This document shows positions 34,510-47,985 of a stretch of DNA of 64,000 nt, piece by piece. Numbering within the stretch: position 1 is the stretch's first letter; the number at the start of each line of letters is the position of its first letter. A program made the position numbers and the translations under genes. The notes beneath the pieces were generated by a model. That model was not told the DNA's origin and searched no databases. It saw only the letters and a program-made list of their open reading frames with translations. The stretch spans positions 3,674,876 through 3,738,875 of the forward strand of contig OX638380.1 of NCBI GenBank assembly GCA_951813855.1, in the 5' to 3' direction. This DNA comes from an uncultured Verrucomicrobiae bacterium. GTDB lineage: Bacteria; Verrucomicrobiota; Verrucomicrobiia; Limisphaerales; AAA164-E04.

Positions 34510-37500
34510 CTAATCGCCGGATAGTTCGACCGTGCGGGAGGGCACCAGGAAATGGATCCAGGTTCGGGTGACCCGGCGGTGATAGATATCCTGCAACGCT
34601 TGCCGGTAGAGCGAGAGTTGGGCCGAGTGATGGTCCGTTCGCTCGGGGATTTCTTCTTCCGCGAGGTCGTCGGATTTGAAATCCAGCAACCAGATCGATT
34701 CGGGCTCGATCACCGCCAAATCCACGATGCCTCGCACGATGAGCGGTTCCTCGACGGTTTGCGGCCCGGCCGGAAAGTCGAATCCGATTTTCGTGAGTTC
34801 GCCGATGGTCAGGCGCATGGTAAAGGGTAATTCCCGGCGCAGCTGATGCTGTTCCTTGCCGCGGATCGCCGTGCCGACTTCCGAAGTCCAGAAAGCGACG
34901 ATGGGGTCCAATTCGACGGTCTCGAGTTCGACGCCTTTGAGCGATCCGAGTTCGACGAGCCGGGCGGCGGCCTGTTGCACCCGGTCGCGGGAAGTGCATT
35001 CTCGGGGATCGAGCAGTTGCAGCAGTTGATGATAGGCTAACCCTCGAGATATGGCGTTGCGGGTTCGCCCTTTGGCCGGCTTGGAAGCGGCGTCCGGGCG
35101 TTGGGGTTTGGGGTAGGCGGGGCGGCGGTGGGCGAAATTCAGCGCCGTGGCCGACGCCGTGGCCCGTTGCAAGGTAGCGGCCAGATAAGGGTACTGCCGG
35201 TCGATGCGGTCGAGAAGTTGTTCGATGTCGGCGAGCGGCGGCGATTCGTTCCGGGCGGCCGCCGGCTGTTGGCGCTCCTGGAAGTCGTCGCTTTCCCGGC
35301 AGACGTTCCAATAGATTCCGTCCCGGTCGCCTCGATCGGCTTGATTCAGACCGGTGTGCTGCGACATCCAGGGGCCGATCCAATCCAGCCAAGAAGCCGC
35401 CGGTTTCAATGGCCGGCCGGCGGCTTGCCGGGCGCTGTGGTCGAGCCAGGATTCGTCGAGTTTTTTCTGCGTCGCGGTTCCGGAAAGGATGAGTCGGTCC
35501 TGGGCTCGGGTCATTGCTACATACAGCAGCCGGGCTTCTTCTTCGACGAGTTGATTCCGGCGGTTGCGCCGGCCGAGCCAGAGCGGCAACGAAGGATAGG
35601 CTTCGAACGTCTCGGGCAGGGACAGCAAGGGGCAAGGGCCGCAGTCGCGGTCGAGGAGCAGGCTTTTCTTGAGGTCGTCCAAATTGAACCGGTTGTCCAA
35701 GTGCGCGAGAATGACGATGGGGAATTGCAGGCCTTTGCTTTTGTGCACGCTCATCAACTGGACGGCGTCCTGTCCGGTTTTTTTGACGGGTTCGATTTGA
35801 TGGTTGCTTTCCTGCAACTCCGTCAACCAGCGGACCAACTGCGCCAGGCTCGGGACGTGATTGGTTTCGAATTCCCTGACGAGATTGACGAATTGCCGGA
35901 TGCGGAAGCGGGCGTGTTCGTTCGTGCGGCCGGCGTATTCCGGATAGCCGGTTTCGGCGAGAATCAATTCGAGGCATTCCGCGGGGGGGTGGGTTCGGCT
36001 GGCCAAATGCCATCGTTCGTATTGGGTCAGGAACCGGGCGCATTTCTCTCGAGTGCGGCTAACCCAGGTTTCGCACGTTTCGGGCTCGCGGCCGCGCCAG
36101 TCCTTCAATCGTGAATCGTCGCCGTAAGGTTGGTCGTGGAAGACCTGGAGAGCTTGCCAGAAGCGAGTCCTCTTTTGAACCAGCCTGATGACGGCCAGTT
36201 CGTTGGGAACGAAACCGAAAAACGGCGAACGGAGCACGGTCAACAGCGGGATGTCGTCGATCGGATTGTCGATGGTTTGCAGCAACGCGATCAAATCCTT
36301 GATTTCGGTCAGTTCGAAAAAGGCGCTGTCCGCCGCCTGTACCGGAATCTGGTATTGCGCGAAGATGCGCGAGAAGATCGGCGTCCGGTTTTCGACCGCC
36401 CGCAACAAGACGGCGAAACTGGCGTAGGTCGCCGGTTGCCGGCTGCCGGTGCGGGCGTCGAAGAGTTCCGTGCCCTCGTCCAGGATGGCGCGAATGCGCT
36501 GCGCGATGGCGTGCACCTCGAATTCTCGAGCACTGAGTTCGCTTGGGGACGGCGGGACGCTTAAGTGGAATTCGACGCGCCGGTCGTTCGTTTCGTCGAC
36601 GGGCTCGGCTTCCCGGGGAGCGAGCTGGTCGCCGCCGGCGTAACCGAAACCGGGAACTCTGGCGGCGACGGTGGTGAAGAAGTCGTTGAAAAAGCGGATC
36701 AACCGGGGATGGCTGCGGAAATTTTTCTGGAGGTGGACGACGGACAGCGGCCCGGCGTCCGCCGGCCGTTCTTTTTCGTAATGCTGCAGGATTTCGGGAC
36801 TAGCCAGGCGAAAGCCGTAAATGCTTTGTTTGATATCGCCGACGAGAAACAAGTTCGAGCGCTCCCCCGGGCGGACCAGGGCGTGAATGATGGCGTGCTG
36901 GGCGCGGTTGATGTCTTGGTATTCGTCGACAAACAGATACCGGAATTGATTTTGCAGGTGGCAGGCGACCGGGGAGGGGGGCGCCGGGCCGGTCGGATCG
37001 AACGGGCGGGATTCGGCCGGTTGGATTCGCTGCGGCTCCTCCGGGGCGGGCGACCGCAACAGTTTGAGAGCGAATTGTTCGATGTCCTGAAAATCGAGAA
37101 AATTGTTTCGCCGTTTGAGATCGTCGAAGCGCTGGCCGAATTCCTGGGTTAGTTGCAATAGGTGGTCGATCCATTGCCGGCAACGATACCAGTCCTGTTG
37201 CAGCGGGAGTTCTTCGGTCGGGGACGTATCGGGTTTGAGCAGCGTGGCCAGGAATTCGGTGTCGGCGAAGAAGGCCTCGAACAGCGGGCGGATGCGGGTT
37301 TTATTGCCCTTGGGCCAGGAGCCGTCGGCCTCGAGGATCGGGGATAGGTCGAAGTTTCGGAACGGCGTCTCGCTCAGGGATTGGCGCAACGCTTCCAGGG
37401 TTTTTCGGCACGGAGCGAGATTGGCGCAGTCGGATTCTTCGGCTTGCAGGGCGGGATGCCAGTGCTCGATCCAGGTTTGCAGGTCGCGGCGCAGCCAATC

Positions 37501-38127
37501 GAACCAGCCGTTCGGCTCCGTGGGTTGATAGAATGCGTATTGACGGTTCAGCCATTGTTGCGGCTCGGGAAGCGTTTGCAGGTATTGGTGCAGTTCGGCG
37601 ATCAGTTGCCGGGCCGACCGGTCACTGGCGTTACCGACTTGCCTGATCCAGCGCTGAACGCCCGAATTCGGCGGCGATTCCTCGCGGTAATGTTCCCGGA
37701 GAGTGTCGGAAAGCGCTTGCTGGACGAGCATCGCTCGTTCGGCTTGGGAAATGATCCGGAGTCCCGGAGGCAGTTGGAGATGATGGTGGTATTCCCTGAT
37801 GAGTCGCAGGGCGATGCTGTGAAGCGTGCCGATGTAGGCGGTGTCCAGCAGGGCCAGTTGTTCCTTGATTCGCCGTTTGGTCGAGGTATCGGCTTGCCGG
37901 TAGCGGCGGTTGAGCTCCTCGGCGATTCGGCCTTTCATTTCGGCGGCGGCGGCTTCGGTAAAAGTGACCATCAAAATTTGGTCCAAATCCGCCGGCGGAT
38001 CGGGGTCGAACAGGTTTCTCAGGCAACGTTCCACCATCACGCCGGTTTTGCCGCTGCCGGCGCCCGCCAACACGAGCACGGCGCCGTTCGTTTCGATGGC
38101 CCGTTCCTGGTCTTCGGTGTAAGGCAT
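34510..38127 (-). CDS. addA: AddA-type helicase-nuclease
   Basis: The 1205-residue protein begins with a UvrD-type helicase: Walker A LVLAGAGSGKTGVM, MVTFTEAAAAEMKGRI, and Walker B RYLFVDEYQDINRAQHAI. Further helicase motifs include FLVGDIKQSIYGFR, VQLMSVHKSKGLQFPIVIL and LLYVAMTRAQDRLILSG. A C-terminal RecB-type nuclease has IVDLAVIEPESIWLLDFKSDD and a trailing QLSLYRQAL. With AddB it resects double-strand breaks for RecA loading. It starts 27 bases after addB and is the third gene of the leftward secA-addB-addA run. Confidence 0.92.
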   Translation of the reverse strand: MPYTEDQERAIETNGAVLVLAGAGSGKTGVMVERCLRNLFDPDPPADLDQILMVTFTEAAAAEMKGRIAEELNRRYRQADTSTKRRIKEQLALLDTAYIGTLHSIALRLIREYHHHLQLPPGLRIISQAERAMLVQQALSDTLREHYREESPPNSGVQRWIRQVGNASDRSARQLIAELHQYLQTLPEPQQWLNRQYAFYQPTEPNGWFDWLRRDLQTWIEHWHPALQAEESDCANLAPCRKTLEALRQSLSETPFRNFDLSPILEADGSWPKGNKTRIRPLFEAFFADTEFLATLLKPDTSPTEELPLQQDWYRCRQWIDHLLQLTQEFGQRFDDLKRRNNFLDFQDIEQFALKLLRSPAPEEPQRIQPAESRPFDPTGPAPPSPVACHLQNQFRYLFVDEYQDINRAQHAIIHALVRPGERSNLFLVGDIKQSIYGFRLASPEILQHYEKERPADAGPLSVVHLQKNFRSHPRLIRFFNDFFTTVAARVPGFGYAGGDQLAPREAEPVDETNDRRVEFHLSVPPSPSELSAREFEVHAIAQRIRAILDEGTELFDARTGSRQPATYASFAVLLRAVENRTPIFSRIFAQYQIPVQAADSAFFELTEIKDLIALLQTIDNPIDDIPLLTVLRSPFFGFVPNELAVIRLVQKRTRFWQALQVFHDQPYGDDSRLKDWRGREPETCETWVSRTREKCARFLTQYERWHLASRTHPPAECLELILAETGYPEYAGRTNEHARFRIRQFVNLVREFETNHVPSLAQLVRWLTELQESNHQIEPVKKTGQDAVQLMSVHKSKGLQFPIVILAHLDNRFNLDDLKKSLLLDRDCGPCPLLSLPETFEAYPSLPLWLGRRNRRNQLVEEEARLLYVAMTRAQDRLILSGTATQKKLDESWLDHSARQAAGRPLKPAASWLDWIGPWMSQHTGLNQADRGDRDGIYWNVCRESDDFQERQQPAAARNESPPLADIEQLLDRIDRQYPYLAATLQRATASATALNFAHRRPAYPKPQRPDAASKPAKGRTRNAISRGLAYHQLLQLLDPRECTSRDRVQQAAARLVELGSLKGVELETVELDPIVAFWTSEVGTAIRGKEQHQLRRELPFTMRLTIGELTKIGFDFPAGPQTVEEPLIVRGIVDLAVIEPESIWLLDFKSDDLAEEEIPERTDHHSAQLSLYRQALQDIYHRRVTRTWIHFLVPSRTVELSGD

Positions 38128-38154
38128 GGTTCGCGGGTCGCGGCGCCGGACGCC

Positions 38155-41100
38155 CTAGATTTTCCGGGGCAACGGCTCGAGCCGGCGGTATTCGTGAGTC
38201 TCGGGAACGAAGCGGCAAACCGAGGCGTAGTCGCAGTATTGGCAAGGCGTGCTGTTGTTTTTTTCGCGATAGGGCGACACCGCCGCTTCGCCGTCGAGGA
38301 TGCGTTGCCCCATGTTCCGAATCAGCGTTTCGTTCCGCCGGATCCAAGCCTGGAAAGTCGGCGTCGGCATGGCTTGCCAGGAGTTGCCGTAGGGTTGGCC
38401 GTCCTTCTTGAGCCGATAGGGAAATTGATCGCCTTTTTTCTGCTCGGGGCGGTTGTCGAGGCGGGGCAGATAGTCGAGATCGAAACATCCGACATGCTGA
38501 TAGGCGCCGTATCGTTCGAGTCGGGCCTGGTCGGAATTCGCTTCGTCCCGGTTTTTCCAGATTTTGCGGCGGCCCCGGATCGGGAGAAAAAAGACCCCGG
38601 CCGGTTCCAGTTCTTCGGCTTGGCAACTCCCGGCGATATCCGGCGCTTTCAGGGCGGCGTTCAGATAGGCGAACAGTTGCAGTTGCACACCGTTATAGAC
38701 CAGTTCTTGGTTCAAGGTTTTTTTACCCGACTTATAGTCGATGACGATGACGGCCGGGGGGCCGTCTTCGCGATGGCGAATCACGTCGAGCCGGTCGATG
38801 ACGCCTCTGAAAGCCAACTGGGCGGAGTCCAAGGGAAGGACCCAGGGGCCGATCGGATTGTCCCGGCCGCCGAATTTCAATTCGACGAACAGGGGATCGA
38901 ATTCGTATTGCCGCATCCAGTGGACCAACGTCGCGACGCAATTCTGCAATTGGTCGTCGATGAGCCGCAGGGAAAACGCTTCCGCCTCGCTTCGTTGAAA
39001 GATTCGGTAACGGGGTTCGGCGGCGGTTTGTTCCACGAGGCCGGCGACGAGCTTCCGGGCTCCGTCGGGAGGCAGATCGCGCCAGTGCTGGTCTCGTCCG
39101 CGCACGGTGTCGTGGAACCGTTTGAGCACTTCGTGTTGGAAACTGCCCATCGCGGCAGGATCAAGCCGCAATTGCTTGCGTTCTTCGGCTTGCAGTCCGG
39201 AGCGGAGGAAAAACCGGAACGGGCAAGCCGCGAAATCCTCCAGCGAGGAGGCCGACGTGGGCATCGTGCCGGTTTCGTCGGTGTATAGCAGTCGTGCGAT
39301 TTCCGGCGCTAACGCCGTGCCGGGAGGCGAGGGGGCAGCGATCCACGGAATATGGCGGTTCGCCTGGTTCAGGCGCTCGATCAGAGACGGCGCGAGCTCC
39401 CGGGATTCCTCATGAAAAATCAATTCGGTCAGTTCGCATAAGTGCTCGGCCTGGGCAACCTCGGGATCGCCGTCGAATCTTTCTTCGGCCAGTTTCGGAA
39501 ACAGATGGCGCAGGTGATCGATGACCGTGGAGGGATTGATCGGTTTGCCTTCGGCGTCCCTTTCGGCGTAAGTGATCGTCAACTCCTTTTGGGGACGGGT
39601 GCAGGCGATATACGCCAGAAACTGTTCGTTGGAAAGATTGCGCTTCAAGGACGGGAACAGTTGGACGTTAGATTGCTGCAATTGTTTTTGTTCGGCGTCG
39701 ACGAGCAGGGAAAGCTGCTCGGGTTGGGCCGGAAAGACGGACTCGTTCATGCCCAGCAGCATGGCGTGTTGCATTTCCGGCGTGCGCGTGCGGTCGATTT
39801 GGCCGATCAACACCTGATCCAGGGTTGAGGGGATGACCCCGACGTTCAGCGAGCGCAAACTGGGGTCGAGGATGCCCAGCCATTGGTGCAAGGCGTGCAC
39901 GGATTCGGAGAACGAAAAGCGTAACTCCTTGAGCCATTCGTCCAAGTGGGCGCTGACTTCCTTGTGGAGGGACAAATCGCTGCCCAAGGATCGGGCGGCG
40001 TCGTTCGCTTTGGGTTGGTGCCACCGTTTCAGCGACCGGGCTAACTTGATCTGTTTCCAGAATCGTTCGATGTCGTCGGCCAGTTTTTTCCCGGTGATCT
40101 TCCGCCTGCGATCCTTCTTCTTGCCGAGCAAGGCCTGGTGCAAGCGTTCGAAGGGGGTCAGCAGTTTGTGGCGCAAGGCTTCCAGAGCGGGGGATTGCGG
40201 AATCCGGGCCGGCAAAGGGTCGAGCCAGTCAGTTCCTTTGATGCCGTATTCCAGGGCGGCGTTTTCCAATTGGTTCACCTGTTCGGGGGTCGCCTCGAGC
40301 AACTGGGTTTTCAGTGCCGTGAACCAGTCTTCGTCGCGCCAGTTAAAAACCATCAATCGGAGAGCGCATTGAATCAGAAGTACCGCCGGGTGGTGCCGGA
40401 TGGAGGCGCGGCGGTCGATGAAATGCGGAATCCGGTAGCGATTGAAAACGGATTCGATGGTTTCGGCGTAGCCGTCGAGACTGCGGACGATGACGGTGAT
40501 ATCGCGGTATCTGAGGCCGCGTTCCCGCACGGAGCGAACGATCGCGCGCGCGGCGTACAGCACTTCGGTTTCCCGATTCAGGCAGGCTGCGATCCGGATG
40601 CCGTCCGGCTCGTCCTCGGCCGCCACGGGCTCGGCCCAGTGGGCTTCCAGATGTTGCAGGGCCGGGCTGGCCCGGTAGCGGGAACCGGTGGGATGGCGGG
40701 GCAATTCTTCGACTTTCGAATCGACTCCCTCGATCGAAGCCAGGGTAGCGCGGCAGAGCCGGTAGTTTTCGCTGATGGTTTGCCAGGGATTCAGCCAAGA
40801 CGGATTTTCGGACTGCGTTTGATCGAGGCAGAAATACAGATGGGTATGAGTCGTGCGCCGCACGAGGGCGTGGAGCAACGCGAGTTCTTGGGGAGTCAGT
40901 TCCGCGAACCCGTCCGCCCAAAGGGAGTCCAGGGTTAGTTCGACCGCGTTTTTCTGACCGGCGGGGAGCGAAAGCCTCCGGGTGGCTTCGTTCAGCAAGG
41001 CGCCGCTGTCCATGAGCCGATGGTCTCGCAGCCATTGTTGATAATGGCGATACAGGACGGTCAAGTCGTGCAGCTTGTTGCGGAGCGATTCGGAAAAGGC

Positions 41101-41652
41101 GAGGTTGTTCGTCAGTTGCTCCAGGCGGTTTTCGTCGATTCGCCGTTGTTCCAGCCGCTTGAGCAATTCGTTCAAGGCTTGCGCGTAGGTGAGATCCCGG
41201 TCGGTCGGCAGGGACCGGAAGCCGCTCGTTTCTTCATCTAGCGCCTCGGTCAGAATCAATTCTTGGAAGCCGGAACGGAAGGTGCGAAGTTCCTTGGCGT
41301 GTTTGTCGATCAGGGATTGGAGCACCATGATCCGGCCGCCGTCGCCGAGCAAGCTGGGGGGAGCCGGCGAACTGGCGGTCAGGATTTCATGGGCCAATTT
41401 GTCGAACGAAAGAATCTTGAGCCGGTCGTGGGCGAAGCCTCGGATATAGGGCGCGTCCAAGATGCGGGCCTCGATCTGGAACGTGGCCTGCCGGGGAGTC
41501 AGAAACAACAACGGGAAGCCTTCGGACGACTGGAACAGGCGTTGTTGGGCCGATTGAACGCAGTGTTCCGTCTTTCCGCTGCCGGCCGGTCCCAAATAGA
41601 ACGTTACGTTCGCTCGGTTCACGTCCCTTGGTTCCGGCTTGCCCCCGCCCAT
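38155..41652 (-). CDS. addB: AddB-type nuclease subunit with iron-sulfur cluster motif
   Basis: The 1165-residue protein has an N-terminal Walker A (LGPAGSGKTEHC), a degenerate helicase-like body (TEVLYAARAIVRSVRERGL), and a C-terminal RecB-type nuclease: DFAACPFRFFLRSGL, then VIVIDYKSGKKTLNQELVYNG. The AddB iron-sulfur site is visible as that Cys plus C-x2-C-x5-C near the C terminus (CQYCDYASVC). It is the partner of the downstream AddA. It starts 32 bases after secA ends. Confidence 0.9.
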   Translation of the reverse strand: MGGGKPEPRDVNRANVTFYLGPAGSGKTEHCVQSAQQRLFQSSEGFPLLFLTPRQATFQIEARILDAPYIRGFAHDRLKILSFDKLAHEILTASSPAPPSLLGDGGRIMVLQSLIDKHAKELRTFRSGFQELILTEALDEETSGFRSLPTDRDLTYAQALNELLKRLEQRRIDENRLEQLTNNLAFSESLRNKLHDLTVLYRHYQQWLRDHRLMDSGALLNEATRRLSLPAGQKNAVELTLDSLWADGFAELTPQELALLHALVRRTTHTHLYFCLDQTQSENPSWLNPWQTISENYRLCRATLASIEGVDSKVEELPRHPTGSRYRASPALQHLEAHWAEPVAAEDEPDGIRIAACLNRETEVLYAARAIVRSVRERGLRYRDITVIVRSLDGYAETIESVFNRYRIPHFIDRRASIRHHPAVLLIQCALRLMVFNWRDEDWFTALKTQLLEATPEQVNQLENAALEYGIKGTDWLDPLPARIPQSPALEALRHKLLTPFERLHQALLGKKKDRRRKITGKKLADDIERFWKQIKLARSLKRWHQPKANDAARSLGSDLSLHKEVSAHLDEWLKELRFSFSESVHALHQWLGILDPSLRSLNVGVIPSTLDQVLIGQIDRTRTPEMQHAMLLGMNESVFPAQPEQLSLLVDAEQKQLQQSNVQLFPSLKRNLSNEQFLAYIACTRPQKELTITYAERDAEGKPINPSTVIDHLRHLFPKLAEERFDGDPEVAQAEHLCELTELIFHEESRELAPSLIERLNQANRHIPWIAAPSPPGTALAPEIARLLYTDETGTMPTSASSLEDFAACPFRFFLRSGLQAEERKQLRLDPAAMGSFQHEVLKRFHDTVRGRDQHWRDLPPDGARKLVAGLVEQTAAEPRYRIFQRSEAEAFSLRLIDDQLQNCVATLVHWMRQYEFDPLFVELKFGGRDNPIGPWVLPLDSAQLAFRGVIDRLDVIRHREDGPPAVIVIDYKSGKKTLNQELVYNGVQLQLFAYLNAALKAPDIAGSCQAEELEPAGVFFLPIRGRRKIWKNRDEANSDQARLERYGAYQHVGCFDLDYLPRLDNRPEQKKGDQFPYRLKKDGQPYGNSWQAMPTPTFQAWIRRNETLIRNMGQRILDGEAAVSPYREKNNSTPCQYCDYASVCRFVPETHEYRRLEPLPRKI

Positions 41653-41684
41653 CCCCGACTCGGTTCAGCCGGAGAATCCGAAAG

Positions 41685-44774
<3,090 letters not shown>

Positions 44775-45110
44775 CGGTTTCGAAGAAACGCTATGCGACC
44801 CGGAGGCTAGGCGCGCAATTGAGTTTCGTCAAAGTCAAAGCGCAGATTTGCCTCGGCGCCGGGCGACGGATCCCTTGACCGGCGATGATGTCTTGGTCGC
44901 TTTCAGCGCGTCCGAGGTTTTTTCCGGTTGCTCCCCGGAGATGGGGAGGGCGTTCGGAGCTTGGCGAGCTGCTGCCGCTGAGCTTGTTCGAGCGGTCTTC
45001 AACGACGGTTTGAAGCCAGGGCGGGTTAACGGGTATTAGCCTCCCGGCTTGCTCTCGACTCGTTCGAAGCGCAAACTGACGGAGCCGGAACTCTCGGCAT
45101 CGAAAGCTTC
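44775..45110. other. Divergent promoter region between secA and serS
   Basis: The stretch separates divergent essential genes. No coding sequence, clear promoter boxes, T-box leader or RNA gene was recognised. Confidence 0.45.
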
Positions 45111-46415
45111 ATGTTGGATATCAAGCTGATTAGAGAACATTCGCCTCGAGTCAAGGACAGCTTGGCCTCCCGAGGAGCCGGCGACGACCTTAAGGTGGAC
45201 GAGTTGCTGGAACTGGACGCTCGCCGCCGGAGCCTCTTGGCGGAAGTGGAAACGTCGCGGGCGAAGCGCAATCAGGAATCGAAAGCCATCGGATCCCTTC
45301 TGAAAGAAAAGCGTCACGAGGAAGCCGAACAGCTAAAACGCGAAATGCGTTCTTTGGGCGAAAAAATTGCCGATTTAGAAGCACGCTTGACCGGTCTGAA
45401 GGCGACCGAAGATGAGTTGATGCTGACCATTCCCAACTTGCCGCACGAATCCGTGGCGCGGGGCGCTTCGACGGAGGACAATCCCTTGATTCGGGAATGG
45501 GGCGAGCAGCGGAGCCATGATTTTCCGCTGGAGGATCATCTGACCCTGTGCGAACGATTGAAATTGGTGGATTTCGTTCGCGGGGCTAAATTGGCCGGGA
45601 GCGGTTTTCCGCTGTATACGGGGTGGGGTGCCCGGTTGGAACGGGCGCTGATTCAATACATGTTGCAGTTGCATACTTCGGAACACCGTTACGTCGAAGT
45701 GTCGCCACCGTTCGTCGTCACCCGCGATTGCATGGAGGGGGTCGGACAATTTCCGAAATTCGTCGATCAAGCTTACGCCGTTCAGGAAGGAGAGGACGCC
45801 GAAACTTTGGGGAAACTGTGGTTGGTGCCGACCGCCGAAGCTCCGGTGGCCAATATTCACCGCGAGGAGATTTTGCCTTACGAGGCCTTGCCGATTCGTT
45901 ATTGCGCCTACAGCCCTTGTTTCCGGGCCGAAGCGGGCGCGGCCGGGGTCGGGACTCGGGGCATGATTCGCATGCATCAGTTCGACAAGGTCGAATTGAT
46001 CAAGGTGGTCGCTCCGGAGGAGAGTTACGAGGAGTTGGAGAGCATGGTTCAGGACGCCGAACGAGTCCTGAAACGGTTGGAATTGCGGTACCGGGTGATC
46101 ATGTTGTGCACGGGCGATTTGGGTTTCGGCAGCGCGAAGACCTACGATATCGAAGTCTGGGCTCCGGGGCAGGGCGACTGGCTCGAGGTGTCGAGTTGTT
46201 CGAACTGCGAAGACTTTCAAGCCCGGCGCATGGCCTTGCGGTATAAGGCGCCGGACAAACAGAACCGGTTTCCGCATCTGCTTAACGGGAGCGGGACGGC
46301 CTTGGCCAGGTTGTTCGTCGCCTTGGTGGAAACTCACCAGCAACCGGACGGCAGCATACTGATCCCCGAGGCGTTGAGATCGTCGTTGCAGGCCGATCGT
46401 TTGACGTCGGATTAG
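45111..46415 (+). CDS. serS: Seryl-tRNA synthetase
   Basis: The 434-residue class II enzyme has an N-terminal tRNA-binding coiled coil (residues 28-110, heavily charged) and the catalytic core: SPPFVVTRDCMEGVGQFPKF, VPTAEAPVANIHREEI with the TAE serine-binding loop, motif 2 CFRAEAGAAGVGTRGMIRMHQF, and motif 3 NGSGTALARLFVALVE. The ATG start MLDIKLIREHS is the family standard. Charges tRNA-Ser (and tRNA-Sec where present). glgA follows 23 bases later. Confidence 0.98.
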   Translation: MLDIKLIREHSPRVKDSLASRGAGDDLKVDELLELDARRRSLLAEVETSRAKRNQESKAIGSLLKEKRHEEAEQLKREMRSLGEKIADLEARLTGLKATEDELMLTIPNLPHESVARGASTEDNPLIREWGEQRSHDFPLEDHLTLCERLKLVDFVRGAKLAGSGFPLYTGWGARLERALIQYMLQLHTSEHRYVEVSPPFVVTRDCMEGVGQFPKFVDQAYAVQEGEDAETLGKLWLVPTAEAPVANIHREEILPYEALPIRYCAYSPCFRAEAGAAGVGTRGMIRMHQFDKVELIKVVAPEESYEELESMVQDAERVLKRLELRYRVIMLCTGDLGFGSAKTYDIEVWAPGQGDWLEVSSCSNCEDFQARRMALRYKAPDKQNRFPHLLNGSGTALARLFVALVETHQQPDGSILIPEALRSSLQADRLTSD

Positions 46416-46438
46416 CCGGCTTTCGGGGAAGCAGCCGC

Positions 46439-47890
46439 ATGAAAGTGCTGATCGGTACCAGCGAAATCGCGCCCTATTCCAAAACCGGCGGGCTCGCCGA
46501 CATGACGGCCGCGCTCGGGAAATATCTCGGGGCCGCCGGGGTACGCGTCGGCGTAGTGACGCCGCTTTATTCCGGGATTCTGGAACGGGACGTCGCCATC
46601 CATTCGACTGAACGGCTGATGAAAGTTCAGCTGGGCAGCGGGATTGAAGAAGGGCGGATTTATGAGTGCGAGGCTTCGGATAATCTGACGATCTATTTCG
46701 TCGATCACCAACATTTCTACCGGCGCGGCGGAATCTACGGCGAAGCCGATATGAGTTATCCGGACAACGCGCAAAGGTTCTTGTTCCTGAGCAAGGTGAT
46801 CCTCGAGTTGTCGCGTCAATTGCCCTGGCGCCCCGATCTGGTTCACCTACACGACTGGCAAGTCGCCATGTTTCCCGTTTTGTTGCAGAACGAACGGCAA
46901 GCCGGCCGCTATCTTTTGCCTCCCAAAACCCTGTTGACCATCCACAATCTCGCTTTTCAGGGGATCTTTTCCCCGGATCTGTTGCGGTGGGCTAATCTGC
47001 CTTGGACCTATTTCCATTTCCAGGGACTGGAATACTACGGGCAGTTGAATTTTCTGAAAGCGGGGATCGTCTACGCCGATTATCTCAATACGGTGAGTCC
47101 CTCTTATGCCGACGAAATCTTGACCCGCGACCATGGTTGCGGATTGGAGGGAGCGCTGAACGAACGGAGCGAGCGCTTGATCGGCATCCTCAACGGCGTG
47201 GATTACGCCGAATGGAAAACGACCGATAATCCCTATCTGGAATATTCCTTCTCTCCCGGAAAGTTGAGCGGCAAGGCCAAGGAAAAGCAACGGTTGCAGC
47301 GCGATTTGGGGCTGGAGGTCGATCCGCAGATCCCGCTGTTCGGCAATATTTCGCGTTTGGTGGAGCAGAAAGGCATTGCGCTGATGGCGGAGGCGTTGCG
47401 GCAGGGACTGCTGCATTCCATGCAGTTCGTTTTGTTGGGATCGGGCGAAAAGGATTTGGAGGCCGTGGTGGTCGATTTGGCCGAGAGCTTTCCCGGTCGG
47501 GTGCACATTCGGATCGGATACGACGTCGCTTGGTCTCATCGGATCGAGGCGGCCTGCGATTTTTATCTCATGCCGTCGCTTTACGAACCTTGCGGCCTCA
47601 ATCAACTCTACAGCATGCGCTACGGCACCATCCCGATCGTTCACGCCGTGGGAGGTTTAAGCGATTCGGTTATCGACGAGACTCAGGACGCCGACCGGGC
47701 CACGGGTATTAAATTCGAAGAGTTCACGTCCGCGGCCGTTTTGGAAGGCATCTTCCGGGCCTTGGAACTGTTTGGGGATGCGGACCGGTTACAGGCCTAC
47801 CGGCGGCGGGCCATGGCGGTGGATTATTCTTGGAGCGCCGTGGCGCAATCTTATTTGGATTATTACCGTCGAATTCTGGAAGCCCGGTGA
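46439..47890 (+). CDS. glgA: Glycogen synthase (ADP-glucose type, GT5)
   Basis: The 483-residue GT-B enzyme extends alpha-1,4-glucan chains from ADP-glucose. Seen: the N-terminal substrate loop SKTGGLADMTAALGKYL, LVHLHDWQVAMFPVLL, LLTIHNLAFQGIF, TVSPSYADEI, GILNGVDYAEWK, and the catalytic Glu region MPSLYEPCGLNQLYSMRYG. A GGGGA ribosome-binding site lies upstream. No other glycogen gene is in the window. Confidence 0.97.
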   Translation: MKVLIGTSEIAPYSKTGGLADMTAALGKYLGAAGVRVGVVTPLYSGILERDVAIHSTERLMKVQLGSGIEEGRIYECEASDNLTIYFVDHQHFYRRGGIYGEADMSYPDNAQRFLFLSKVILELSRQLPWRPDLVHLHDWQVAMFPVLLQNERQAGRYLLPPKTLLTIHNLAFQGIFSPDLLRWANLPWTYFHFQGLEYYGQLNFLKAGIVYADYLNTVSPSYADEILTRDHGCGLEGALNERSERLIGILNGVDYAEWKTTDNPYLEYSFSPGKLSGKAKEKQRLQRDLGLEVDPQIPLFGNISRLVEQKGIALMAEALRQGLLHSMQFVLLGSGEKDLEAVVVDLAESFPGRVHIRIGYDVAWSHRIEAACDFYLMPSLYEPCGLNQLYSMRYGTIPIVHAVGGLSDSVIDETQDADRATGIKFEEFTSAAVLEGIFRALELFGDADRLQAYRRRAMAVDYSWSAVAQSYLDYYRRILEAR

Positions 47891-47985
47891 ATTTCCGGTT
47901 ATGATTACGGTGGGCGGTTCTCGCCGTAGCTCCGAGGGAGAACGGCACCGTCGTCTGAAATCCGCCCGCACGGGGAAGGGAATTG

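Noticed and set aside
33101-36043. A 980-codon open frame on the minus strand, across icd and the end of addA
   Set aside because: It is antisense to icd and in the wrong frame of addA; GC-rich codon use of the real genes keeps stops out. The product is Arg/Pro-rich with no domain.
37381-39288. A 635-codon open frame on the plus strand across the addA/addB junction
   Set aside because: It is a shadow of two confidently identified genes on the other strand; no recognisable domain or start signal.
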